From Lottia gigantea (Eukaryota > Mollusca > Gastropoda > Lottiidae): a DNA stretch of 64,000 nucleotides. The stretch's first letter is position 1, and each line of letters starts with the position of its first letter. A program made the position numbers and the translations under genes. This document shows positions 13,701-26,800 of the stretch, piece after piece. The stretch covers positions 859,336-923,335 of the forward strand of contig NW_008709073.1 of assembly GCF_000327385.1 (NCBI RefSeq), read 5' to 3'. A model generated the notes under the pieces. The model worked only from the letters and a program-made list of their open reading frames with translations, was not told the DNA's origin and searched no databases.

Positions 13701-16700
13701 ATCTCTTTTAAAACACACATATATAAGAGAACTATGTGCTTGTAGATGTGTTATTAATCTATTTTAAAATATTCCAATGCAGAAGAATGATTTTACAATA
13801 TTGCCATACCATTTTATATACAGTGTATTAGTTTGACTGTTGTTATAATTAGGACTCACCAGTGGAGAGAAATGCATTGACTTGATCATAATCACAACAG
13901 TTATATCATTATATACCCTACTGATTAAAGTATATTATGTGGACAGTTAAAAACAATTTGAAATTTTATAAAAACAACAGGTAGACAGTCATCATTTCAT
14001 AAATGAATTTCACCTCAGCTTTGGAAGTGTTTGTCATATGTTTGTGCTTTGACATTATCAGTATTGACATCGCATTACTGCCCATTATAAACCTTCAGAG
14101 CTAATGAATTTGTAATGTTTACAATCCCAACTCAAGGAGGTCGACATTTCTTTTAACAAGCTCTTCAATGTTCAAAATGCAAATGTGAACTAATAGACAT
14201 CAAGGACAAGAATTTATGAATGAATATGAAAGAAAGAAAAATTGCCATTGAATTACTAGATGTGAAAAGATTATGTTACTAGTCTAATATTTAACATTAT
14301 AGAGGAGACACGACATGTAACATACAATATTCAATACTTTCCTTACAATAGCTACATGTATCTCAAGTTTTATTAAAGGCATTCAAAAGGTGTTCTAGCC
14401 ATTGTATGAATATTAGGACACTTAAGGCTTTTAGTTTTGCATGACTGTTTAAAAAATTGGACCAGGTAATCCCAAATACCTTCGTACTCATTTCTTTTCA
14501 AACGTATCTACCAACTTTAAATGTAAAAATCATTTCTATGTGACCTGTATTTTGTTTTAAATATAACTTTCATAACATGTATCTTTTTATCAAGTTAGAT
14601 TTGTTTTACCTATGGAGAATGGCAGTTAATTGTGCAAATAATCTTTAGTTCACTTGAAAGGATGAAAAAGGTAGGTTTTTTAATGTACCTGAACATATTG
14701 TAACAGATGTAAAATTAGGTAAGATAAACTAAAGTTACAAGAATTATGTTGCTAGAGAGTGGGAACCAAGCCAATTCTAGTAATTTGAGAATAAGTTGTA
14801 AGATTTTTTCAACGAGATATTTGGTTTTGAAAACTTGCATCTCCAAGATTTTCATTTACTTTCAACCATCCAAAAAGTAGTTTCTGGTCAGTGGGAATTA
14901 ATATAAAATTTGCTCAAATTCACGAATTTTATGTTTGGTTATGAAACCTGTTTTTACATACATTCTATACATTCACTGAACAAAGTCAAAAGTATTATGA
15001 TTTTATTGGTGGTGGTGTTTATTTCTCCCTTAACACCCAAATCAAAAGTCAGAATGTCAACTACTGACTGAAGTGTGAACCTCATAAACACAAACACAGT
15101 AACAAGAAACTGCCAGACGCCAAATTTATTAGAGAAATAAATCACCTAGCCAAACACAAATTAAACACAAAAGACTTGATTAGACATCTCCTATATCATC
15201 ACCTTTGCAAAGGTGTTGGTCAATGTTGAAAGAGAGCATAACAAAGTTGGCAAGGAGTTGAAATGTAGAACAATAGAAAGAGAGCCAAGCAAAATTTATT
15301 TACTTATTTTGAAAGGTTTATGTTATCATTAACTTTATAAAAGTTTTATTAATGATATTCTCACATTTTCAGGTACGTTTAAGCTCATAATTCACATACA
15401 AGGCATAAAATTTCAGGTTTTCACATACAAATTCACATGCACATGCATTTATTATTGAACTTATTTCACAGATATATTTCAGATAGGTGTTGATTTTAAT
15501 TTGTCACTTTCTATCAGTTGACATTTTCATTAGTCATGATTTTGATATTCTTTAAAATATCAATTTATTTACATGCATGCTGCAGTATTTACATGATATT
15601 TATGATAAGGCCCAACGTTCTCTTCAGCTTTCCCAGCTAGATCTGTATAAACCACAGTGTTGTCTACTTACATTTACATTAAAAGTTCCAAAATAAAGGT
15701 GGAATTAACCCTATATTACATTTGATGGATTGACTAGACTATTTATTACATTTGATGTTTGCCCCAGCTCATGTCCAAATATACTGTGCTGTGTGTTACA
15801 ATGTTGCCAGGCATTCAGACCTGAACCTTTCTGATCATCTTTGTTATTCTATGATATGTCAAGCCAAGTAGGATTTCTTTTATCCATATCTTTAAAAATA
15901 CCTGTTTCTGAATGATTTAAGAAAATAAAAATTTTGAACTTGATTTCCCTTAGCTGTGTCTGCTTCTATTGTCATGAGGTCCTCAATGGAATGATGCTGA
16001 TGGTGTGCTATGGATGTGATATTTAGCAATTCAGTAGTTGAATTGGTTAACAATATTTATTTTTGGCATTAATTTTTTATCACTGCATACTACACCATAT
16101 TGTATATTATCACAGGCTCAGTAGGATGTAAAACTCCCAATTCATTCTTTCTTGCATGAAAGCTCCATTTTCTATTGCACTCTTCAAGATCAAACTTGCC
16201 TTTTACATTTAATAAACCCCATGAGCTATATGTTAAATCATTTTCATTCTTGTTATTCTATCAAGACAAACTGGTCATATATCTTACTGTCACACAACTT
16301 GATGTGGTTTAATGCACAGATTAAAATGGATTACTCTGTCTGGAGGTTATCTTACTAATCTTATAATAACCCTTTACTATATCTATATACTTATTTCTTA
16401 TACAGACTCATTGAAGGAGTTCAAATAAGTTCAAGCAATTTATGTATGAATGAGTGAAGTTTAATACTGAAGCAAAGGACTGCAGCAATAGTATGACAAC
16501 CTTCTAAATTCTCTTCAAAATATCTGTTTTCTATCAAAATCCATAAGCATTAGTCCTTAAGTATTCAATAGGAGCAATCATATCTTGTATGTAATGAACA
16601 TCAAGATATACATCTGAATATTTACATGAATATTTTATGATTCAATATAGTAAGTTTATTTTGTTAGATATTAGACTATTAGTTATGGAATGCAGTAAGG

Positions 16701-18700
16701 ATATATGTTGTGTATTTTCTTGATGGAAGTGCAGAAAATGTACATATCCCATGCCCTTGCCCTATTACACCACCAGTCACAAATCTAGCTTGAATAAACA
16801 ACTTCTGAGAAATGTATTTGTGAAAAATAAACACATTAAAACAGTCTATAAAGTACTGAATAACTGTATGTTGAAACTGTAATAAGTTCCAGATACAAAT
16901 TCAACCATAATGAAATAAGGGTCTTCATCTATAAACAGACACCATGGTAAATTATACAATGTAATAGGATTATGCAAGCTAATGGCATCTCTTAAGTTGT
17001 ATAAATTATGTTTAAGGCATTAAAGAACTGAAAATAGGTTTTATGCATTTTCCATTAAATGAACATAGCTTGTGTCAAATTTGACATCATTAGTCTTAAT
17101 TTTACATTAAAAAATCCTACATAACAGGAACATTAGCATTAATTTGTGTTTCTATCAATTTTCAATGTAATTGGCATGTAACATGTTCTTAGAGTATCAT
17201 GAAACACAAACTAATCTTCTGAACGTAGAATATTTCAGGTTTGAATGGAAACCAGAAGACAATAGTTCTAGAACCACAAACAACTTCAGTTTATTTCAAA
17301 ATTTATTCAGTAATATCATTTTTATCTACATTTATCTTAATATTGTATTTTTCTCTTTACATACACTAGATCAATGTTGCAAAAAATAGTGTTTAATGTG
17401 CATTCCCCCTAGCTCTTACTTCATTTTTATTTGATTACATCATTCTGAATGGCATCTAAGTCTTTAAATTATCTAAGCAATGTTAAGAAAAAATATGTTT
17501 GTAAGCTGGCTGGTCATAAGGAAGCCAACAGTCACGTCTGTCATACAGTACAGCTTATTAAATCTAATTATATCAAATATAGTTTCTGGTTTTCCAATTA
17601 GTTTGTCTTGAAAAATATTATGATAGTGATACAGCAACAATTTATTCTTCTCAATCATCTTGAGTACCATTTCAATTCTTACTTCTCTCAGATCCCTAGT
17701 CTAGAGAATGTCTACCATATCTTTAGATGGCTGCCAAAGCAAGCAGACTACAGGTGTTTTCATACCATTATCATTGTTTCTTCAAAAACAGACAGATATT
17801 TATTAAGTTGATATGTTAAAAACTTCTAGATTGATATACAGCTTTTGAATATGATTATGAAAATGTGTTTGCTTTTTTTTGTATGAATCTACGTATTTTA
17901 TGAGAAGAATTCTGTCACAGTATCAGTTTGGTACTTAGAAACATATGATATAGCCTACAAGAAAGTACTTATGTTGGACTTCCTGAAAAACCTTCCAACC
18001 CAAAAATATTCAAAGATAAAATCTGACATGTTCTATTATTTTGATGGTTAAGATCAATGTTACACTTGCAGTAGAATGTAAACAAAAAATCATCTTTTGA
18101 TTCTGAAGATCAGGTAAAAACATACAATTTAATGATAATCATAACTAATCATCAAGATATACACTTTATTTGGATTGGTCAAACAGGATCTTGTCAGGGA
18201 TTCAATCCTACAGAGAAGCTATCTCTCAGCAGAACTCCAACTCCAGCTCTCCTCCAGTTCTCAGGTAATAAAAACCTCACAAACATTAACAGTTCATATG
18301 TGAAGCTTATTTCATCACGAGAGCTACTTAAATTGTCCAGGAGCTCCATTTTAAGGAACTAATGAAAATAGCCAATTTTCTTTGAAGTTGTGAAGATAAA
18401 TAAATACAGAATAAACAAATTTTAAAATCAAATATTTCACTATGTTATTGTTTCTGCTAACATTTTCTAGTGGTTATTTATTTATATATCATTAATTGTT
18501 GGCCGAAAGGTCTACTTTGTTTATGCAAAGCCATTCTCTCACAATTAGGACTTAATAAGCCACATCTCAATCACCATATCAACTTGGTTCCTGTCTTTCA
18601 GAACTTGAGATACAAAAGCTATTTTTCAGATTGTTGTCTGCTGTTGCTATCTCTTGTTAGATAAATAACACCTGAAACACCTCATAATTCAGTAAAGAAT
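7800..18700. other. AT-rich non-coding stretch
   Basis: No exon, RNA gene or clear repeat could be supported. A minus-strand frame at 9422-9649 (including KRQINKSVSDIFGILVYYL) and a 38-base splice-bounded segment at 13125-13162 have some protein-like character but no family and no linked exons. It is probably slit intron 4 or intergenic sequence. Confidence 0.6.
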
Positions 18701-18714
18701 AAGTCAGGACAATA

Positions 18715-19147
18715 ACCCCTTTTACATTACAAAATTTTTTGTTCCCAAACAGAATGGATGAATTTTGAGTAATGTAAGCGATCAAGCGTTCTGAGAACCG
18801 TTCAAATTCTGACCTACCTGAGGGAGGTGGTCTCGGAATGGTTTTCGATAAATTGGTGTAGTGTAAACGGTTTACTGCCATGCCTAACAAGCAACCTTCA
18901 CCTTTTTAGGCGAAATTTTGTCATTGTACAGTGAAATTGTTGATATCTTCGATTACATCACGGTGACTTGGAGGGTTACTTTTAACTTTTTTAAGAAGAG
19001 TTCCACAGATAACCATGCCAAGAAAGCCGTCATTTACATTACAACTGAAGAACTGTTCTCAGACCACTTGAGTTGACTTAATGTAAAGGGGCACAATTTA
19101 TCGCAGTCTGGAAAACAACGCTTTATAGTGGGCTGGTGTAAAAGGGT
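18715..19147. mobile_element. probable non-autonomous DNA transposon fragment
   Basis: The left end reads ACCCCTTTTACATTACA. The right end, in reverse complement, reads ACCCTTTTACACCAGCCC. Related motifs recur inside (GTGTAAACGG near 18866, TTTACATTACAAC near 19030, AATGTAAAGGGG near 19079), as subterminal repeats do in hAT-type elements. The interior is richer in G+C than the flanks. No target duplication could be made out and no transposase is present. Confidence 0.5.
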
Positions 19148-19149
19148 CT

Positions 19150-22100
19150 ATTATCATGAGATTATTCACGAATAATAAGTAAAGCAAGTCATAATGACTT
19201 TTATTTAAACAGATACTGTATTACTACCCAACACAAAATTCAGGTATTTTATCTGCTTGAACCAAATTAACTCAATGCACTCCTCACAGAAGAGGGAACA
19301 ACACAAACAGAATTGGCTGAAGTAAGTTATGATGCAAACCAGCTGGAAAAGACTACCAGGGCCTTTGTACCACATAGACAAAACTTAACTTTTACTTTTA
19401 CTCTGTCTTCTAACTAATAATGAAGGACTGTTTGGAATTTTGAATTGACTTGACTGGTAAAAAAGAATAAATCAATTTATATAAATCAGTTTTAAATTTC
19501 AAATATACAGTTATATCAGATCACCAGATGTGAATTATATTTTAAACTTGATCCACTGTGGTCAATAGAAAACCATTGAAAAGTTGAAAGGTTAAAAAGA
19601 TTTTATTAAGATTTAGTTCTGAAATCAATTTAAGATCTTAATGAAATATTGACCTCACGTCAAATTATAACCTTTCTTATTGAGTTAACCTCATTTATAA
19701 CCTATTGGTCACAGATTGGTCCAAATTCAGTCCTTATAGTTCTAATGAGTATTAACAGCTCTATGAAAGCGAACACATAGTTGACAAACCTAGTTGCAGA
19801 GTGACATTTGGTGTTCTGGAAGGGGTAACACACCCTACCCTGCCTCAGTATTATAGTGAAGCTTAAATTGAACATAAATTTGTTTTCTATTTTCTTTTTA
19901 CCATCAATAAAAGGCCATGTTTCACCATTTTCAGAGGATGATCTGAGCTTAATTTTTGTTTCTGAGACATTCTCCAATGATCTGATGAACCATGGCCTTT
20001 AAAAGAGGAATGATAAAGATGAGAGGATATAACTTTATAGTAATCTGTGGATCCACAACCTGTGAATTGAAAGACGAACAAAATTTGAAATCCTACTAAT
20101 TATATTTTTCTACATTCAAAGATCTTTTGACCTTTATTTAGAATTGTGACCCTGAAGACAATCCGTGTAAAAAATAGTAGCCAATTCATCTCCATTATCT
20201 TTATAACATGTATTCAATTGAGAAGCATGATGAAGTTTATTTTCATAAAAACTCTTAAAAAAGTCTAATATTTCTCAATACAATATAAACTCCATGTACA
20301 CAGCATGAGAAATTCTCCATGCTTTTTACACAATTGAATGAAACAATGGTATTTTCCTTACAGAGAGTGCTCTATTGACTATCTTAAACAATACCCATAT
20401 TGAAAACTCCTCTTGTAAAGTCATACAGTTTGCTATTTCATGGAAAGAATTTGGGTATAATTAATAAATCTTTGTAAGTTATTAGTGTCTCTGTGAGTTT
20501 TTCTCACTTATTGGTTTGACTATAATAGACACTAAACACTTGTACAGATCATTATATCTCCATTGACAAATTGTATGTCTTGTGCCTTAACCTGACTGTC
20601 CTATATTCAGTTATTAAAAATGCACAAGTAATTTCCAGTTCTTTAATGAAACACAGTAAAATAGATGGGTGACTCAGCTGGTGATGTGTAAGATTGTCAT
20701 CTGCTGTCACATTAGGTGACAAATAGTATCTAACCTAACTATACAAATTTCTGCTACCACAGTCATCAAATAGTTTTCTCTTGATCTACTCTTTACCCTG
20801 CATCCAGATAATACTAGTATAAAGCTAAAAAATTGTAATCAAAACAAGTAGGTGGGATAAATTGATAGAAGTTTACTAAATGCATTTCACTTCAGTTTCC
20901 ATCAAAACAAATTTGGCCCTTTTGTTACCATGACAATTAAAGTTGTCAAGATGGTGACAAGATTTCCTCAGAAATTCATGTGTCCATTAAAAAACTATCA
21001 GATAATATCAACATTTTCCAAATGATGAATGATGCTGCAGAAAGTCTGTCCATTTGTTTAAAACCCTGTGTGATTAGGGCCTTCATAATTCTTTTCAACA
21101 TGCTATTTGAACTAAACAATGATTCACACTGTGTTAACAAATGACATGCATCTTTTCTGTCAATTAGCTATAAATTGAATTTTGATGAGGCTAAATGCTG
21201 CATGCCTAAAATGTAATTCTTTACAAGGTTTTGTTAATGACATAAATTTGCAAAGAAAGAACAAAGTATTGTTATAATCTCTGCACTGTGTTTGATTTAA
21301 AAATGATACACTTTGTATTTCCTACAAATCTACATGTTGTAAAACAATATCACCCCTAATATTAACTTTATCTCAAGTACTAAATGAACCAGCGGTCAGT
21401 GAGAAGTGACCATTGACCATTATCAAGATAGCATTGTAATAGCTATTTACTGACCTTACCTTAGTGACTGAATTGTCAACAAAAATTGCATAATGTAACA
21501 CATACAGAAATACTTGAAATCTTAATTGGCCACATAATATGCCATTCAAAATTGTTGAGAGCTCATTAGACTTTTAATGAGCCATTCAAATTACAAACAT
21601 CAGACATCTTGGGCCATTAACAACATAATTTACATATATTTATAAACTGTTTAGTAATCTGACCATTGTCCAGTTATATAATAACAGATCTACAAATATA
21701 CATACATATAGCACAAATGGATAACTTAAGTAAGTTTGCAGACAATATTTTCAGTATTTTTGTTTGCTATATCAATAAATGAAGAAATAAAGCTTTGAGA
21801 GAAATATCTGCCACTGTTACGGAAAGATTTTATATTGTTAAGTTATTTATTTTCTTTGTTCAAAATTTCTATTTCTCTTCATTGGTCCTGCCTGCTATTT
21901 CTCACACCCATTTGTGATGTTTCAATGCTTTGTGATAATATCAGAATATCAAATGTGCGTATTGATTGGATGATTCTGATGATTAGAACCTACAGCATCA
22001 CCTCATTCCTACAGAGGGTTTCCACCAATATATATATGTCCACTGTTCAATAATTTAATGTGAATTAAGGGTAACAGGGAACAATGTTTAGATTATTAAG

Positions 22101-22520
22101 GAAGCCTCCCATGAAGACATCAGGTATACATCAAGGGACCTGAGGTAATCTTAACAACCTCCCACAGAGCAAAGAAAATTCAACAGTAAAAAAAGATTAC
22201 ACGTTGTGAGACTAAAGTTATATAAAAAAGTCTGTTATAGAAGCCAATAGGGGTATAGTTACATATTATTGTTCATGTTAAATTATCTATAAAAGTAGAT
22301 TTTCCACTTCACCCTTGATAGTGGTCTCTATCTAATCTACTGTAAACTTATAACAAAAGAATGATGGGTGCACTTTTATCAACTTGGGCTCTTTTTACAA
22401 TTGATTTATAGGCCTAATTTCATAGTATAAAAGTTTGCTACTATTAAAGGGGCATTGTGTCTACCATCAATAGTATTTTAGTCTCAGAAACAGGAATTGT
22501 TCAGCTAAGCTAATCAGTAA
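19150..22520. other. AT-rich non-coding stretch
   Basis: Nothing supportable was seen apart from a TTAAAGGGGCA motif just below the candidate exon (22443-22453), which recurs at slit exon 1. Confidence 0.6.
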
Positions 22521-22526
22521 TTGTGT

Positions 22527-22884
22527 TCACAGTTCATATTCAAAATTTTTATCCAGTTCATCCATAATCATCCCATTTGAAAGCAACATTGATGACTCTT
22601 CTTTCTTTCGGAGAACAGTGAAGTTCATAACTGGACATTTCAAAAGAACTTTGCTGTTGTTTAGCTTGAAGTTGGTCACATCCCAAAGATCTAATGGTAA
22701 GGTCATATCTGCCATAGCATGTGCACAGTATTTCCTGTTGTAGACCTTGTCAACAAGACACACAATATTCAGGCATAGAAGAAACAAGTGGAGCTTAAAA
22801 CAGAAAGTGAAATTTCTAGTTCTAGAGGTATTTATGAAGGGGTTATTCAATTTTGTGTTCAGTTCTAGTATCACATATTCAACC
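22527..22884 (-). CDS. candidate terminal exon of unknown function, possible alternative slit 3' end
   Basis: An open frame of about 119 codons ends in TGA at 22529-22527. It is preceded by an acceptor-like GGCAACTTTCAGAG. Using the second AG (exon from 22884), the frame would be completed by the TT left over at slit exon 4, giving leucine and then VEYVILELNTKL. That would make a short secreted Slit with only three LRRs and a tail. The frame contains a hydrophobic run (LHLFLLCLNIVCLV) and an acidic end (MDELDKNFEYEL). I recognise no domain. A one-in-three chance of matching phase and the AT-rich background make accidental openness quite possible. Confidence 0.22.
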
Positions 22885-23794
22885 CTCTGAAAGTTGCCCT
22901 TTAAATATAGTAAATTTTGAAAGAGATTTTAAGAGAGTATGTTCTCACCATGTCACATCAGATACAATAAAGAAAACAGTAAGAATGTATCAAGATAATT
23001 TGTTTAACTTATCACATTGTGTTTTGTTGCAGTCTGTTCTGTTACCATCGAAATTTGAGTCTTCAAATCCATGTGTTTCCAGAATTATCTGCCTTTAAAT
23101 GTTGAAATGACGACTCGTCAATGGTATAGAAATAATGGGTAGAATTCATATTTGAAGTATTTTTAAAGGAATTGTGCAATTTTCGTATATTTCTAATACT
23201 TATACTATTTCCATATATTCAAAACTAAAAACAACCCCTCAAAATGGTGCACATTTAATATCCTAGTCAATTGTGTGTGGTGCAAACAAATATTGGTGAT
23301 GTCTATTGTAACCTACATGTATAAATTTAACTTCTTGTTTATGCGTAGGTGTACATGTGAAGTTTGATTAAGATAAATGAAGATGTATTCTGGATGTATT
23401 TTAAGATGTGTTTCACTGCACTATTTGAATATCTTGTTAAATTTGACACTTTGATATGCAAGTATTGAATTTGATGTTGTATTGTCTATAATGTTTAAAT
23501 ATAGAAATGATATATGCCTACTGTATTATAAAATTATGTTTGTTGAAAAGTAAGGTTTATTCTATGACTTTATTGCTTGTATGGTTTCTCAAAAGTATCT
23601 GTACCTTTGTTTTTGAGATCACTCAAACCAAAAAGTCACAATTCTTAAAATGAATTAATGATGTAATTGAATATAAAGTTACATGGATCTACAATATATC
23701 ATTAGAATGAGTCATTCAATGTGTTGCCTTGTATTTAAAAGTTCCTCTTGTGAAATTGTAAATAAATTGTATGGTAGGTTAAAATTGTACTTAC

Positions 23795-23866
23795 AATCTG
23801 ATGAGATCTGTCATCGTTGAAAAAAGATTATCTGGTAAACTCACTAGATGATTTCTATCAATACGT
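23795..23866 (-). CDS. slit: slit coding exon 4: leucine-rich repeat 3
   Basis: Exactly 72 nt, with acceptor TTTATTTTTCAG and donor GTAAGT. It encodes RIDRNHLVSLPDNLF and then STMTDLIR. The Slit signature R(L/I)xRNHLxxxPxxLF is kept (human: LRLNRNHLQLFPELLF). The exon has the same phase as exons 2 and 3 and ends with TT of an incomplete, probably leucine, codon. The next exon should begin with one base and then a repeat like DLSxNxI. None was found between here and the left edge. Confidence 0.9.
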
Positions 23867-26800
23867 CTGAAAAATAAAGACAAAAATATTACATTCTATT
23901 GATATACATGTATAAAAACATTACATTCTATTGACACAATAAAAATATTATCTTCTATAGACATATTTACATTCTACTGACTCATATAAAAAATGTTCCA
24001 TTCTATTGAAATACAAAATAAGTTTACATCAGAAATGTGGTAAATTATACCTGAAAATATTTCTAAAATATGCTATTTATATCTATGTATCTACTTGATC
24101 AAACTTGTTTTAAAAGGGTTAATTAAAATGAAAAGTACTAATTGTTAATTAAGCAGTTTGAACTAGTTTTGGTGTTTGGATCTATAATGGCTCGATATTA
24201 TTAGATGAAACCTTTTAGAATAGGTAGGAGACATATTTCTCTACAATTAGGCGTTTATTTTACTCAGATCAATACAAAGATGACTTTGATCTCTACTTTA
24301 ACAAAGAATCATTTTTATGAATTTTGTCATTTCAAGTGATTGTGTTTACTATGTTAAAGACTTTGAATTTAGTATCATTTCTTCCACATGACCATTCATT
24401 TTAATAAAACAATCCCTCTTCGTTTATTTAATATCATTCTTAGTTATATATACCGGTACTAGTTTTGTAATTACATGGAGTGTAGAAACTGAAAGTAAAT
24501 GGACATATTTAATTACCTGTCAAAATTAATACCTAGGCCTATTTTGAATCAAGGTGCAGTATAGGCGTTAAGAATATTTAGTATAGATATATAGTTGATA
24601 TGCCAAACCACGATGAAAAAAAAACAAAAAAGAGATATTGTCCATATTTTTCTTTTTTAAGGAAAATGTATTTTAGTGTTGTTTAGCCTTGGAATGTTAT
24701 GTGAGTCTCAATCAAACTGACAATATGAAATGACAAGGATAATTTTTGAAATCCACAAAGGAATAGAGGTCAAGCTCGACTTGTCCAAATGCCAAGCTTG
24801 AATGTTTGCATAAGCAATGAAATTAAAGCAACGTCAAATATAAATACTGTTATTTAAACAGTCAGCACTGTCTTTCAGATTTTCATGTACACTATCAAGA
24901 ACCTGTTAATTCCAAGTTAACCAGATAAAAGATGCTTAGAGACAGTTCCATAACTGAAACCATAACGTATTGGATAGACATCCTTATAACTAGCGGTAAG
25001 GCTAACAAAATTAAAACAATTCACCGATTTAACAAAAAAATTAAAACAGGCAGGCACAGGATATTTCATTTGTATCTAAATAGTTATCTGTAATAATTTT
25101 ATCGGATTCATAATAACGTTTAACAAAACTGTCCATCGAACTATTTTCCTTACCTGTACCTTCACCATATTACTCCCATGATTAAAATTCCTGGATATTA
25201 CCTAAATAGGCCGCGTAAGTATAAGCTTACAAAACAGATGCTTCTACATTTACGGTACCAAAAATATAAGAATACTACAATTTAACTATTACATTGATAT
25301 TTTGTCAGTTGTCTTAATCAGTTTTGAGTGTTTAGTTTTGATTAAAATACCACCATGGTATTTGTGTTGGTTCGATTACCACTTCATCAGAATATATAGT
25401 ACGATTTTATTTTAGACGAGAAGAGTAAATGTTATGTTTAACCTCACTAACAACGACTAAAATAATCGTTCCCAGATTTTGTGGTCAGATGTGACAATCT
25501 TCATCATAGAAATGTTTTGATGGTCCAGAATCGATCGTAAAAAAGGAGAATACTACGGCTGGTTGAGCAGTGAATCGAGTTCTTCACTCCAATGCCAAGA
25601 AATCTTTCCCCATATTAAGAACAACGTGACTGGATTAATCCAAAGACCATTTAAACCTATATCCGGATCGAACACCGCACCTCCAAATGAAGGGGGCCTG
25701 CGAATGAATTGCTGAGTTAATGCTGGTCTCTCAGGGGAGATGAAAAAGAACATGTTTAACGAAACAACACCATAATCGGAGACTAGGTGTACAGTCTGAA
25801 TAATAAGGTATTCGTGTATTATGACAAATATTGAAAATCAATCTGAAGGAACGTGAGAAACCATATTTCTGTATTTTGTATAGAAACAACAATGTGATTT
25901 CATTTCCCTTAGCACAATAGTCAAACATGATCAGTCATATTATAGCTTGACTTAATTTATATTGTTGTTAACTGCACAGTAATTTGGAAAACTTTGATCT
26001 ACGTCGTCTTGTAAGATAATAAGAAAAACGTCTAAATTGATTGATAGTGATGTTCATATGCAATGAAATATAAGTTGATTTTTAAAATCTACCAGGTCCT
26101 TTTGAAATCCCATATTATTATTCTTATTATATTATGAATTGCAATGGTCATGGTTCTGATAAGAAGGTAAGGAAACGGGGCAATTTCATTATTTTCCTAA
26201 TGTTTGTAACATAATCCTAAATTCCCTTTACATAGCATAACAACTTCTGATAGCAAGAGAACGATACATGTATAGTCATGATAGTAAACGACCAAGAGAA
26301 GCCGCGGTTTTCTTTCTATTGATGTGATAATCAAAAATCAATACTCAATGATTAGAAACAGGTAATCGAGCGTGAGATTTCCATATAAAAGTAAAGCACC
26401 CATTATGACGCATGATTTAATAAATAAAATATAAACACGGCAATATTTACTACATTACCATCCAATTTTGAAGTCGACTGTCATGATTTCCTTTGTACGG
26501 CGTATAGAATTGACATGTCAATATCCAGCCGATGGTCATTAATTTCTGTTACATTAGAGACTCTCGTAAGGTGAAATAAACCTAATGCTCATATAATATA
26601 CTGATTATATTGTAAAGAGTAAGATATATACAGGCACAACAGAAAGCACAATTGCACAATAGTTTAATTGAAACTTAGGGGAATTGGTCAACATGAATTA
26701 AGAAGGAACCCCATCAACAATATAGAAAAATCAAAGAAATATATACATATTATGCTTATCGTATCGTTATTCCCACAGTTCATGCAACATACAGTACCAC

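Noticed and set aside
25553-25753. GC-richer minus-strand frame (RRPPSFGGAVFDPDIG)
   Set aside because: No family recognised, no splice signals, and it lies within a slit intron.
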